DNA of 64,000 nucleotides from Hyphomicrobium facile (GTDB lineage: Bacteria; Pseudomonadota; Alphaproteobacteria; Rhizobiales; Hyphomicrobiaceae), in the NCBI RefSeq assembly GCF_900116175.1, contig NZ_FPCH01000003.1:868001-932000 (forward strand). Reading direction: 5' to 3'. This document shows, piece by piece, positions 1 to 8,870 of the stretch (the first letter of the stretch is position 1; the number at the start of each line of letters is the position of its first letter). The notes beneath the pieces are model-generated. The model searched no databases, was not told the DNA's origin, and saw nothing but the letters and a program-made list of their open reading frames with translations. The position numbers and the translations under genes were made by a program.

Positions 1-1418
1 GTTCGCGATTGTCCGGGCCAGCTATCGAGAAGGACGAGATTGCCTTGCGCTTCGCCGCCAAGGAATTGACCCTTGTCGTCCACCAGCGCCGGGCGAATGC
101 CGAAGAAGGGCTTCGTCGCTGAACCAGGTTTCAATTTTGTGGCGCCGGGAAGCGGCGTGATGAGGATGCCGCCGGTTTCGGTTTGCCACCACGTGTCGAC
201 GATGGGGCACCGGTCCTCACCGACGACGTGGTGATACCATTCCCAGGCTTCCGGATTGATCGGTTCACCTACCGAGCCGAGGAGACGCAGGGACGCCCGG
301 CTGGAGCCTTTGACGAACGAGTCGCCCGCACCCATCAAGGCGCGGATGGCAGTCGGCGCGGTATAGAAGATCGATACCTTCCACTTGTCGACCACGTCCC
401 AGCACCGCGATGCCGAGGGATAAGTCGGCACGCCTTCGAACATCAGCGTCGTCGCGCCGTTCGCAAGCGGTCCGTATACGATGTAGCTGTGTCCGGTAAC
501 CCAGCCGATATCGGCGGTGCACCAATAGATGTCGTCTTCCTTGTAGTCGAAGACGTATTGGTGCGTCATCGACGCGTAGACGAGATAGCCGCCTGTCGTG
601 TGTACGACGCCTTTCGGCTTACCCGTCGAACCCGACGTGTAGAGAATGAAAAGCGGGTCTTCGGCACGCATTTCCTGCGGCTCGCATTCGGCAGGAACGG
701 TGAGCAATTCTTCATGCAGCCAGAAATCGCGGCCATCCGTCCACGGCACGGGATTTCCGGTGCGGCGAACGACCAGCATCTTTTCGTCGCCCTTGCATCG
801 GGCGAGCGCGGCGTCAGCGTTTTTCTTCAGCGGAACGGGCTTGCCGCCGCGAAGCGCTTCATCGGCCGTTATGATGAGTTTTGAATCCGCGTCCTCGACG
901 CGGTTCTGCAAGCTGTCCGGCGAGAAGCCGCCGAATACGATCGAATGGACGGCGCCGATACGCGTGCACGCAAGCATCGCGTAGGCAGCCTCCGGAATCA
1001 TCGGCAGGTAGATCGTTACGCGGTCGCCTTTCTTGACGCCGTGCTTCTTCAACACATTGGCGAAACGCTGCACGCGCTCGTGGAGCTGGCGATATGTGAT
1101 CTGCTCGCTCTCGTTGGGATTGTCGCCCTCCCAGATGATAGCGACCTTATCGCCCCGCTTTTCGAGGTGGCGATCGACGCAGTTAGCCGAAACGTTAAGC
1201 GTGCCATCCTCGTACCAGCGGATGTCGACGTTGGCGGGGGCGAAGCTCGTGTTCTTGGCGCGCGTATACGGCTTGATCCAATTGAGCCGCTTTCCGGCGT
1301 CCGACCAGAAGCCCTCGGGGTCGGCAACCGACCGCTCGTACATCGCCTCATAGGAATCAGCGTTAACATAAGCCCGCTCCGCCCATTGGGGCGGTACGGC
1401 GTAAACTTTTTCCGACAT
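1..1418 (-). CDS. acs: Acetyl-CoA synthetase, C-terminal part missing at window edge
   Basis: The frame runs off the left edge of the window without a stop; about 472 of the roughly 650 residues usual for the family are present. The N-terminus ([19 protein letters not shown]) and the AMP-binding signature [10 protein letters not shown], followed by the family segment [20 protein letters not shown], identify an AMP-forming acetate:CoA ligase, a cytosolic enzyme that activates acetate through acetyl-adenylate. The C-terminal domain with the regulatory acetylated lysine lies outside the window. The start ATG at 1418 is preceded by a good ribosome site (GGAGGAG). It is transcribed alone here; the upstream methyltransferase ends 148 bases away on the same strand. 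Propionyl-CoA synthetase is a less likely alternative. Confidence 0.96.
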   Translation of the reverse strand, partial: MSEKVYAVPPQWAERAYVNADSYEAMYERSVADPEGFWSDAGKRLNWIKPYTRAKNTSFAPANVDIRWYEDGTLNVSANCVDRHLEKRGDKVAIIWEGDNPNESEQITYRQLHERVQRFANVLKKHGVKKGDRVTIYLPMIPEAAYAMLACTRIGAVHSIVFGGFSPDSLQNRVEDADSKLIITADEALRGGKPVPLKKNADAALARCKGDEKMLVVRRTGNPVPWTDGRDFWLHEELLTVPAECEPQEMRAEDPLFILYTSGSTGKPKGVVHTTGGYLVYASMTHQYVFDYKEDDIYWCTADIGWVTGHSYIVYGPLANGATTLMFEGVPTYPSASRCWDVVDKWKVSIFYTAPTAIRALMGAGDSFVKGSSRASLRLLGSVGEPINPEAWEWYHHVVGEDRCPIVDTWWQTETGGILITPLPGATKLKPGSATKPFFGIRPALVDDKGQFLGGEAQGNLVLLDSWPGQSR

Positions 1419-1566
1419 TAGAAGCGCTCCTCCGGTTGGCCGTCTGCGTAGCGGCCATTTCCCGTATTATGCTGTGGCCAGCGCCGCTTCACAACATGCT
1501 CGATGGTGCCCCGACGAGCCACATCAGAAAAAAATTCCGCGATTTGATACCGCACTGCCGCAAGAC

Positions 1567-2235
1567 CTATCCGCCCCACACAGTCGTGCGCTTAATGTCG
1601 TAATCCTCGAGTTCCCGGGTTACCGGGACTTGATATTCTGCGAGCGGTGTAAACCGTCCGTCCGGAAAATAGCTTCGACGTGGATCGCCGATGTACACCG
1701 AGCATCCGAGGGCCTTTGCCCGGTCGATGTATTCGACGACGCGGCCGGCCAGTTGGCGCTCATAAAAGAGGTCGCCGACGATAATCACGCTGCCTGCCGG
1801 CGGTTCTCCGGCAAGGAGATCGGCATCGGTGGTTTCGATCGAGGCGGCGTTGGCTTCGGCGTTTATGGCGCAGGCGGCGATAGCCAAGCCGTCGATATCT
1901 GCGGCGAGGACCCGGGCGGCGCCAGTCTTGGCGGCTGCGATTGCAGAAATTCCGGAGCCCGCGCCGATGTCGAGAACGGTCCGGCCCCGGCAAATCTCGG
2001 GATGATCGAGCAGGTATCGGCTGACCGCTTGGCCTCCGGCCCAGGCAAAAGCCCAAAAGGGCGGGGGTACGTTAAGCTCGCCGAGTTCGTCTTCGGTCTT
2101 TTGCCAAATCGGCAGCGACTCTTCCGCAAGCCGCAACGTGATCTCGGGGACCAGGGGTGGTGCGATGGGCTTGGTATTTTCGACGATGAACCGTTTGGCG
2201 CTTCTAGGATCAGCGGGATCGAGCCGGCCCGTCAT
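1567..2235 (-). CDS. Class I SAM-dependent methyltransferase (ETFB-lysine / nicotinamide-N methyltransferase-like)
   Basis: This 222-residue protein has a Rossmann methyltransferase core: motif I VLDIGAGSGISAIAAA, then VLAADID for the acidic ribose-binding residue and a later VGDLFYE motif. The pattern FWAFAWAGGQAVSRYLLDHP before motif I is typical of the family that includes the electron-transfer-flavoprotein beta-subunit lysine methyltransferase and Nnt1-like enzymes; the substrate cannot be read from the sequence. The reading frame is open further upstream, but the ATG at 2235 overlaps the stop of the EVE gene by four bases (ATGA), which supports that start and translational coupling. It probably forms a two-gene operon with the EVE-domain gene. 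Confidence 0.85.
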   Translation of the reverse strand: MTGRLDPADPRSAKRFIVENTKPIAPPLVPEITLRLAEESLPIWQKTEDELGELNVPPPFWAFAWAGGQAVSRYLLDHPEICRGRTVLDIGAGSGISAIAAAKTGAARVLAADIDGLAIAACAINAEANAASIETTDADLLAGEPPAGSVIIVGDLFYERQLAGRVVEYIDRAKALGCSVYIGDPRRSYFPDGRFTPLAEYQVPVTRELEDYDIKRTTVWGG

Positions 2236-2672
2236 GAGCCCTTGAGCGCTTTTAGATCGACACCGCCCATTTTGCAGATTTCCTTCCATTCTTCGGCGGA
2301 CACGGGTTGCACCGAGAGACGCGAATTGTTGACGAGCACCATGGCGGAAAGCTTGGGATTGGCTTTGACGGCATCAAGGCCGACAGGCTTCGGCACCGGT
2401 GTGACCGCTGCAACGTCGACGCACTCCCACTTGCCGGTATCGTCTTTCGCTTCGGGATGCGCGGGCGAAATGACGCGCAGGATGCCGACGATCTCCTTGC
2501 CCTCGTTCGAATGATAGAAAAATCCGAGATCGCCGACTTTCATCGCCCGCATGTTGTTGCGAGCCTGATAATTGCGAACGCCGTCCCACGCTTCGCCCTT
2601 TGGTCCGCGGGAAACCAGATCGTTCCACGAGAAGACATCGGGTTCGGATTTCAAGAGCCAGAAGGCGGTCAT
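2232..2672 (-). CDS. EVE-domain protein (PUA-like fold)
   Basis: The 146-residue product begins WLLKSEPDVFSWNDL and continues with WDGVRNYQARNNM, VGDLGFFYHSN and GILRV, the hallmarks of the single-domain EVE family (thymocyte nuclear protein 1 homologues). EVE domains have a PUA-like fold and are known or suspected to recognise modified bases in DNA or RNA; in bacteria they also occur within modification-dependent restriction enzymes, though stand-alone copies like this one are common housekeeping genes. It is the first gene of a pair with the methyltransferase, overlapping it by four bases. Transcription from its upstream side is isolated from gpsA by a strong hairpin at 2748-2778. Confidence 0.92.
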   Translation of the reverse strand: MTAFWLLKSEPDVFSWNDLVSRGPKGEAWDGVRNYQARNNMRAMKVGDLGFFYHSNEGKEIVGILRVISPAHPEAKDDTGKWECVDVAAVTPVPKPVGLDAVKANPKLSAMVLVNNSRLSVQPVSAEEWKEICKMGGVDLKALKGS

Positions 2673-2747
2673 GGGCTTGGCCTTTACGTAGGGGGCATGG
2701 TGCTAGCCCGAAACGGCGGGTTGCTCAAGCGAATGCCTGTAAAAGCA

Positions 2748-2778
2748 AAAACCCCATGCTCGGAAAGCATGGGGTTTT
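2748..2778. terminator. Bidirectional rho-independent terminator
   Basis: A perfect 13-base stem (AAAACCCCATGCT at 2748-2760, AGCATGGGGTTTT at 2766-2778) with a five-base loop. The stem has A-runs and T-runs at its ends, so it can act on either strand. It sits downstream of gpsA on the minus strand and ahead of the EVE gene, so its likely role is to end the tsaD-gpsA transcript. Bases 2779-3044 hold no gene that I can support. Confidence 0.85.
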
Positions 2779-3044
2779 AGACGCGACACGAAACTTTGGC
2801 GGCTCTGTCGAGCGGCGGGCTTGCGACCTCTTGGATCGCGTTGCCAATCTGTTTGATCGTTATGTCAGCAATGCCTTGATATTCGGTAAAGGCAGTCTGC
2901 GGGTGAGCACTCGCTTTCGGAATAATGGAAATGCTCATCGGCCCCGCAAGTGCGCCCATAGCGGATCATCGGCGCTTGCGTGGGCGCATATCGTGCACTC
3001 GTTGCAAAAGGTCGCAGAAGATTAGGAAGCCGGCGCGGGTCTGC

Positions 3045-4058
3045 TCAGTCTTCCGCCTTCAGTGGCCGCTGCATCAATGCCGTGATTGCTTCATCGACGA
3101 GAAGCCGGCCTTCAATGATCCCGTGCACGGCTTCGGCGATCGGCATCTCGACACCTTTCTCGTGTGCAAGGCGGACAAGAGCCGCGCAGGTGTAGACGCC
3201 TTCCGCCACGGATACCCTCGCGCCGAGGAACTCGCCGAGGCTGCGGCCTTCGCCGAGAGCGCGTCCGAGCGACATGTTGCGCGACTGGGCGCTGCCGCAA
3301 GTCAGGATGAGATCGCCGAGCCCGGAGAGGCCGAGAAGCGTTTCCGGTCGCGCGCCCATCGCTTCGCCGAAGCGGCGAAGCTCGGCGAAGCCGCGCGTCA
3401 CGATCGCTGCGTGAGCGCTCGCTCCGAGGCCGCGGCCCTCGACGATGCCGGCCGCGATGGCGAGGACGTTTTTCACGGCGCCGCCGAGTTCCGCGCCGAG
3501 CACGTCGCTCGACCAATAGAGACGCATTTGCCGCGAGGAAAGCGCCGCTGTCAGCGCGCGGCCGGTGGTTTCGTTGCGGCATGCGAGTGTCAGCGCCGAG
3601 GGCAAGCCGCGGGCGACATCGGCCGCGAAGCTTGGACCGGAAAGCACCGCGCGCAGTACCTGCGGTGCGGCTTCTTCGAGGACGTCGCCCATGAATCGGC
3701 CCGTCGCCTGCTCGATACCTTTCGCGCAGATGATGACCGGCGTGTTCTCCGCCAGTTGTTTGGCGAGTTTGCCCATCACGCTCCGCAAATGCTGCGCGGG
3801 GACGACGGCGAGAAGAGCGTCCGCTCTGGCTACCGCCGAAAGGTCGGTCGTCGCGCGGATCGCGGGATTGAGGCTGACGCCGGACAGGAAGGTCCGATTG
3901 ACGTGCCGCTCGTTGATGTCATCGACGACCTCGGGCTCGCGCGCCCAAAGCGTAACTTTGATGCCGCCATGCGCCAACGTCTGTGCCAACGCCGTGCCCC
4001 ACGCGCCGCCGCCGACAATGCTCACCGAATTTATTTGCAAGCGTGCCCCCGAGATCAA
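3045..4058 (-). CDS. gpsA: Glycerol-3-phosphate dehydrogenase [NAD(P)+]
   Basis: The 337-residue protein has the N-terminal dinucleotide-binding motif GGGAWGTALAQTLA, the segment ICAKGIE, the motif LSGPSFAADVARGLPSA and the catalytic region GAVKNVLAIAAGI with its lysine, all classic for GpsA. It reduces dihydroxyacetone phosphate to sn-glycerol-3-phosphate for phospholipid synthesis in the cytosol. The gene lies 41 bases downstream of tsaD on the same strand, an arrangement common in Hyphomicrobiales, and the two are probably one transcript ending at the hairpin at 2748-2778. The ATG at 4058 gives a short N-terminal extension; a TTG seven codons in would place the fold at the usual start. Confidence 0.97.
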   Translation of the reverse strand: MISGARLQINSVSIVGGGAWGTALAQTLAHGGIKVTLWAREPEVVDDINERHVNRTFLSGVSLNPAIRATTDLSAVARADALLAVVPAQHLRSVMGKLAKQLAENTPVIICAKGIEQATGRFMGDVLEEAAPQVLRAVLSGPSFAADVARGLPSALTLACRNETTGRALTAALSSRQMRLYWSSDVLGAELGGAVKNVLAIAAGIVEGRGLGASAHAAIVTRGFAELRRFGEAMGARPETLLGLSGLGDLILTCGSAQSRNMSLGRALGEGRSLGEFLGARVSVAEGVYTCAALVRLAHEKGVEMPIAEAVHGIIEGRLLVDEAITALMQRPLKAED

Positions 4059-4099
4059 ATCCGCTTCAGCTTAGCACGCAATTCTGACGGCCGCTGCCG

Positions 4100-5203
4100 C
4101 TAGGCTTTTACGCCGGCTCCTGCTGCTTTCGCTGCGTCGGGATCAAGCGGCCAGCGCGGCTTGACGGGGGAGTCTAGCCCGTCGACGAGCCCAAGCGCCA
4201 GGCGTTCCGCTCCGGCCCAGGCAATCATCGCGCCGTTGTCAGTGCAGAGTTCGAGAGGCGGCGCGCGGAAGGCGAAACCGAACTCATCCGAAATCCCGAC
4301 GAGGGTTGATCGCAACGCCTTGTTGGCTGCGACGCCGCCTGCGGCGACGAAGTTTCGCGGCGTTCCCTCGGGCAACAGCGGAAGGACGGAACGTATCGCC
4401 AATCTCACCCGGTCGGCGACGCTGTCACAAACGGCTGCCTGGAACGATGCGCAGAGGTCGGCAATATCCTGCTCGGAGAGGGGTGAGATTTTTGCGGCGG
4501 CATGGCGGACCGCGGTCTTGAGGCCGGCAAACGAGAAATGCGGGTCTTCGCGTCCGATCATCGGGCGGGGGAGGTTGAAGCGTCGCGGATTGCCGTTGAG
4601 AGCTGCCTTCTCGACGGACGGACCTCCGGGCATGGGGAGGCCCAGCAACTTAGCCGTTTTGTCGAAAGCCTCGCCGAGCGCATCGTCAATCGTCGTCGCC
4701 AGCCGGCGATAGCGGCCGACACCCTCGACCCACAGGATCTGCGTATGTCCGCCCGATACCAAAAGCATCAGGTACGGAGGGCGGATGGCGTCGGTCAGGC
4801 CGGCCGTCAGCGCATGGGCCTCGAGATGGTTGATGGCGAGAAAGGGTATGCCGGTGGCGAGCGCCAGGGCTTTGCCGCTGGTCGCGCCGACGATCAGGCC
4901 GCCGATGAGGCCGGGTCCAGCCGATGCCGCGACGGCCGAAAGATCGGTTAGGGAAACGCCCGCTTCGTCGAGGGCCTTCTGAACCAGGAGATCAAGGCAT
5001 TCGGTGTGCGCGCGGGCGGCTATTTCCGGTACGACGCCGCCATAAATGGCGTGGCTGTCGAATTGGGACAGCACGACATTGGATAGAATGCGGCCAGCGC
5101 CTTCCGCATTGCGCGCGACGACCGCGGCGGCGGTCTCGTCGCAGCTCGTCTCTATGCCCAGTACGAGCAGGGCAGAGGGAGCAAAATCGGGAAGCTCTAC
5201 CAT
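4100..5203 (-). CDS. tsaD: tRNA N6-adenosine threonylcarbamoyltransferase
   Basis: A 367-residue member of the Kae1/TsaD family. It starts with the ASKHA nucleotide-binding motif [15 protein letters not shown], has the metal-binding HLEAH motif (His126, His130), then [23 protein letters not shown] and [14 protein letters not shown]. It transfers the threonylcarbamoyl group to A37 of ANN-decoding tRNAs together with TsaB and TsaE, which are not in this window. It is divergent from hemC, with 126 bases between them that must contain both promoters; this tsaD-hemC divergence is conserved in many alphaproteobacteria. Confidence 0.97.
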   Translation of the reverse strand: MVELPDFAPSALLVLGIETSCDETAAAVVARNAEGAGRILSNVVLSQFDSHAIYGGVVPEIAARAHTECLDLLVQKALDEAGVSLTDLSAVAASAGPGLIGGLIVGATSGKALALATGIPFLAINHLEAHALTAGLTDAIRPPYLMLLVSGGHTQILWVEGVGRYRRLATTIDDALGEAFDKTAKLLGLPMPGGPSVEKAALNGNPRRFNLPRPMIGREDPHFSFAGLKTAVRHAAAKISPLSEQDIADLCASFQAAVCDSVADRVRLAIRSVLPLLPEGTPRNFVAAGGVAANKALRSTLVGISDEFGFAFRAPPLELCTDNGAMIAWAGAERLALGLVDGLDSPVKPRWPLDPDAAKAAGAGVKA

Positions 5204-5329
5204 ATATCAGGAACTTGCCGCCGCGAGGTTGGAATTCGCGCGCCTTTGGAGCATTAGTATCGCCCGAATACCGGCACTCATCCCAGCACCCGGGTAGGAG
5301 CGCCCCGCCTAGCATCCGGAGAAACCTTT

Positions 5330-6262
5330 TTGCAAGCGACCCGCATACGCATCGGGACTAGAGGCTCGCCTCTAGCCCTGGCCCAGGCACACGAAGTGCA
5401 AGCGCGCCTTACCGCCGCGCATGGCCTGCCGGAAGGCGCCGTGACGATCCACGTCATCAAGACGACGGGCGACCGTGTGCTCGACCGGCCGTTGTCTGAG
5501 GTCGGCGGCAAGGGGCTCTTTACCAAAGAAATCGAAGAGGCGCTTCTCTCGAACGAAGTGGATGTCGGCGTCCATTCGATGAAAGACATGCAGACGGTGC
5601 TTCCCGATGGGTTGATCATCGGTGGCGTGCTGCCGCGCGAAGATCCGCGCGATGCTTTCATTTCGTTGCGGCATGCCGACCTCAGCGCTCTTCCTGTCAA
5701 TGCGATCGTCGGAACGTCGTCGTTGCGACGGAAGGCACAGGTTCTCAATGTCCGCCCCGACCTTCGCGTCGTCGAATTTCGCGGCAACGTGCAGACGCGA
5801 CTTCGCAAGCTCGAGGAAGGCAAGGCCGAAGCGACGTTTCTCGCGGTGGCCGGTCTGAAGAGACTTGGCATGGAGGACCGGATCACGGCGCCGGTTTCAA
5901 TGGACGTGATGTTGCCTGCGGTGGCGCAGGCTGCGATCGGGCTTGAAGTTCGCGAAGGGGACGAGGCGACAGCCGCGCTGATTGCCGCTTTGAACGATCC
6001 GATGACTGCCCTGGCGGTTACCGCCGAGCGGACATTTCTCGCCCGCCTGGAAGGTTCTTGCCGGACGCCTATCGCTGGTCACGCCGTAATCGCAGATGGC
6101 ACCATGGTCTTTCGTGGGCAGATTCTTACGCCCGATGGTCAGCAGGTCTATGATGTTTCGCGAACCGGCGCGCCGGAGGAGGCTTCCAAACTCGGCCTTG
6201 CCGCGGCCGATGAAATCCTGGCTGAGGCAGATCCCGCACTTCTTATCCGATCGAGCGCCTGA
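5330..6262 (+). CDS. hemC: Hydroxymethylbilane synthase (porphobilinogen deaminase)
   Basis: The 310-residue protein carries IGTRGSPLALAQA, HSMKDMQT, GTSSLRRKAQ and the cofactor-binding loop EGSCRTPIAGHA, in which Cys244 attaches the dipyrromethane cofactor. It joins four porphobilinogen molecules to hydroxymethylbilane in the cytosol. The start is a TTG at 5330 preceded by GGAGA at the proper distance; no in-frame ATG lies nearby before the conserved N-terminus. The stop overlaps the first base of the hemD ATG, so the two are coupled. The operon continues through the mitofilin-like gene and hemY. Confidence 0.97.
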   Translation: MQATRIRIGTRGSPLALAQAHEVQARLTAAHGLPEGAVTIHVIKTTGDRVLDRPLSEVGGKGLFTKEIEEALLSNEVDVGVHSMKDMQTVLPDGLIIGGVLPREDPRDAFISLRHADLSALPVNAIVGTSSLRRKAQVLNVRPDLRVVEFRGNVQTRLRKLEEGKAEATFLAVAGLKRLGMEDRITAPVSMDVMLPAVAQAAIGLEVREGDEATAALIAALNDPMTALAVTAERTFLARLEGSCRTPIAGHAVIADGTMVFRGQILTPDGQQVYDVSRTGAPEEASKLGLAAADEILAEADPALLIRSSA

Positions 6263-6987
6263 TGCACGTCATCGTCACGCGACCGGTTGGCGATGCCGAA
6301 CCTCTCAAGTCAACCATTGAAGCGCTGGGCTGGCGGGTCACGCTCGCGCCGCTGATCGATATCGTGTCGAACGACATACCGGCTGACGCGCTCCGCGATG
6401 CGACGTCGCTGATCGCGACGAGCCGCAATGCGTTGACGCCAGCCTTGGGGTCCCTGATCGACCTGCCGTTTTTTGCGGTCGGTCCCGGTACGGGAGCCGT
6501 TGCTAGGGGCATAGGTTTCACGAAGGTCGTCGAAGGTCCGGGGACCGGGGCGGAACTCGTGCCCATAATCGCTTCGCGGCGGGCGGAGCTGGGTGAACGC
6601 CCAGTGTATCTTCGAGGTGACGTTGTTGCATTCGATGTCGAGGGCGCGCTGGGAGAAGCCGGCATTAAGGTCAAGGCGGTGAACGCCTATCGGTCAGTAG
6701 CGGCCGAAGCGTTGGATCCGCCAATGATCAAGGCACTCCGAAACGGCGATATCGATGCGGTTACACTGATGTCGCCGCGCACTGCCAAAACCTGGGCGAG
6801 GCTCGTCGGGGCGTTATCGCCGCCGGTACAACTTTCCGGCGTAACCCATCTCTGTCTTTCCGATCGCGTCGTCGAGGCCTTGGGCCAAACGGAAAAAGAC
6901 TTTAAGGTTCTGGTGGCTTTACATCCTAATCTCGAAGAAATGATTGCCCTCGTAAAACGTCTCGCGGCAAATTCGAAAGCGGAGTAA
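6262..6987 (+). CDS. hemD: Uroporphyrinogen-III synthase
   Basis: HemD is poorly conserved, but position directly after hemC (one-base overlap), length (241 residues) and the pattern VTRPVGDAEPLKSTIEALGW, FFAVGPGTGAVARGIGF, YLRGDVVAFDVEGAL and VTLMSPRTAKTWARLV identify it. It cyclises hydroxymethylbilane with inversion of ring D to give uroporphyrinogen III, the branch point to haem, sirohaem and cobalamin. Two half-domains are visible, residues about 1-40 and 165-235 forming one and the middle the other, as in known structures. Confidence 0.93.
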   Translation: MHVIVTRPVGDAEPLKSTIEALGWRVTLAPLIDIVSNDIPADALRDATSLIATSRNALTPALGSLIDLPFFAVGPGTGAVARGIGFTKVVEGPGTGAELVPIIASRRAELGERPVYLRGDVVAFDVEGALGEAGIKVKAVNAYRSVAAEALDPPMIKALRNGDIDAVTLMSPRTAKTWARLVGALSPPVQLSGVTHLCLSDRVVEALGQTEKDFKVLVALHPNLEEMIALVKRLAANSKAE

Positions 6988-7119
6988 TAAGCGCGTATCG
7001 CCGGTTAGATGTCCCGGCAACTGAGCCATCTCAACCAGACAAAATTTTTGCTTGAATGCCCGGCTACGAACCGGGATCAGGTGGCGTTACGCGAGTTCCG
7101 TGTGGAGGCTAAAGCTTCA

Positions 7120-8850
7120 ATGGCAGACGACAAATCGAATGCAGGACCAGGTAGCAAGCGGCCTTATGCGACGCTCGACCTCAAGGCGACCGAGGTTGAA
7201 ATCACCCCGGTGAAGGTTGGTGCTTCGTCGGCCGGGGCAAAAGCTTCCGCGGCCAGTGTGCCCCTTCCCGCGGCGGCACGATCGTACGCCGAAAAGCCAT
7301 CTGACGCTGCGACGGCGAGTGCCGCTCAATCGCAGGCCGATGCCAAGGCCGATGTCAGGGCTGACGCGATGCCGGAGTTCCTCAAGAAGGACAACGCGAA
7401 AGCGGAAGCCACGTCGTCGGCTTCTTCCGCTTCCAGCCGTGCTCGAGACAGCGACGACGAGGCCGTCGTCCGGAAGGGTGGCGGGTTTTTCAGTCACCTC
7501 GCGGCCGGCGTTGCCGGCGGCGTTCTCGCGCTTTCAGCTTATCAATGGGCGCTTCCGCAGCTGGGGCTGCGCGGTTCCAACGATGAAACCGCCGCGCTTT
7601 CGGAGCGCTTGGCAGCCGTTGAGAAAAAACAAAGTATCGCTGCTCCCGCTCCGGATTTGAGCAGCATCGAATTCCGTCTCTCAGATCTCGAGACGGCGAC
7701 GAAGAAAATCCCGGCCATCACGGAAAGCCAAAACCGCCTCGTTGCGGAAACCAAGGCCGCGCTCGCGTCGGCGGCCTCGGATGCGGGCTCGCCGCAGCTC
7801 ATCGAGCGTATCGGCAAAGTCGAGGATAAGTTCAAGGCGCTCGCGGATGCGGGCGTCAACGATCCCAATGCCAACCGCATCGAACAACTCGCGGCGCTGA
7901 CCGGTAAGGTCTCCGATCTCGAAACCAGTCTTGCGACACAGCTTACGGCGTTGCGCGTCAGCGTCGCCAAAGACGTCGAGGGACGTGTGCAAGCAGCGAC
8001 GGAAGCCAGTGAAGCCGCGCGGGCTGGAACTCAGCGGATCGATAAGGATGTCGCCGGTTTGAAGACCGACGGCGTGCGTATCGAAGCTGAAATCGCGGCG
8101 GTGAAAACTGCGAACGACCACGTCGCCGCCGATCTGAAGGTTGCCCAAGACGAGACGCAGAGCCTCAAAACTGCGTTCGAGGGATTGAAAACAGCTGCCG
8201 CCAAGCCGGCAGACATCGTGGCTGCCGTTCAGCCTCTCTCCGATCGTACGGCCGCTCTCGAGAAGAGCGTGCAGGACGTCGTTCAGGGAGACGCCGTTCG
8301 GAAGCAAAGTGCCGAGCGCGTCGTGCTCGCACTCGAGCTGCAAAATTTGCGGCGTGCGCTCGATAGCGGGCAGAACTTTGCGAGCCAGCTCGCGGACGTC
8401 AAGAAAGTCGCGGGCAATACCATCGATCTATCGGCTCTCGAAGCTTTGAAGGAAACCGGCGTTCCATCTCTCGCGGAACTCAACAAGGATTTCAGATCTG
8501 CCGCCGATCGCGCCATCGATGCCGACGCCGAGCCTGAGAATGCGGGTGTCGTCGATCGTCTATGGGCCGGCGCAAAGTCAATCGTTCGCGTTCGCCGCGT
8601 CGATCTCAAACCCGAGGACAAGAGCACAGAAGCGACTGTCGGGCGTATGCAGGTTGCATTGAATGACGGGCGTCTGCCGGATGTGCTCGAGGCTGCCAAG
8701 GATCTTTCGCCGAAAGCGCAGGATGCGGCGCGGCCGTTCCTCGATAAGGTTTCCGCGCGCGTCAGCGTGGATATCGCGCTTGCCAACCTCGAAGCTCAAC
8801 TCAAGTCATCTATTGCGACCGGCTCTCAGCAAACGTCGAAGTCGCCTTAA
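7120..8850 (+). CDS. Mitofilin / Mic60-like inner-membrane protein
   Basis: A 576-residue protein with a polar Ala/Lys-rich N-terminal region, one membrane segment (about residues 124-145, FFSHLAAGVAGGVLALSAY), a long predicted coiled-coil periplasmic region and a C-terminal segment (VDRLWAGAKSIVRVRRVD onward) that matches the bacterial mitofilin region. The frame is open from 7009, but the ATG at 7120 has a GGAGG site eleven bases upstream. Alphaproteobacterial Mic60 genes are known to sit in the hem cluster exactly as here, between hemD and hemY. Mitochondrial Mic60 shapes cristae junctions; bacterial members deform membranes and are linked to intracytoplasmic membranes. The role in this strain is inference. 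Confidence 0.85.
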   Translation: MADDKSNAGPGSKRPYATLDLKATEVEITPVKVGASSAGAKASAASVPLPAAARSYAEKPSDAATASAAQSQADAKADVRADAMPEFLKKDNAKAEATSSASSASSRARDSDDEAVVRKGGGFFSHLAAGVAGGVLALSAYQWALPQLGLRGSNDETAALSERLAAVEKKQSIAAPAPDLSSIEFRLSDLETATKKIPAITESQNRLVAETKAALASAASDAGSPQLIERIGKVEDKFKALADAGVNDPNANRIEQLAALTGKVSDLETSLATQLTALRVSVAKDVEGRVQAATEASEAARAGTQRIDKDVAGLKTDGVRIEAEIAAVKTANDHVAADLKVAQDETQSLKTAFEGLKTAAAKPADIVAAVQPLSDRTAALEKSVQDVVQGDAVRKQSAERVVLALELQNLRRALDSGQNFASQLADVKKVAGNTIDLSALEALKETGVPSLAELNKDFRSAADRAIDADAEPENAGVVDRLWAGAKSIVRVRRVDLKPEDKSTEATVGRMQVALNDGRLPDVLEAAKDLSPKAQDAARPFLDKVSARVSVDIALANLEAQLKSSIATGSQQTSKSP

Positions 8851-8870
8851 TCTTTCAAGGGGTTTGCGTC

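Noticed and set aside
183-884. Long open frame on the plus strand opposite acs
   Set aside because: Its sequence has no family signature, while the opposite strand clearly encodes acetyl-CoA synthetase; a GC-rich antisense shadow.
2777-2959. 60-residue open frame on the minus strand between gpsA and the EVE gene
   Set aside because: No ribosome site, no recognised motif, and its stop falls in the terminator hairpin.
2925-4103. 392-residue open frame on the plus strand opposite gpsA
   Set aside because: Arg/Ala-rich antisense product; gpsA on the other strand has all catalytic motifs.
5204-5329. Possible riboswitch or tRNA-like leader upstream of hemC
   Set aside because: No conserved fold could be drawn in the 126 bases; it is simply the divergent promoter region.
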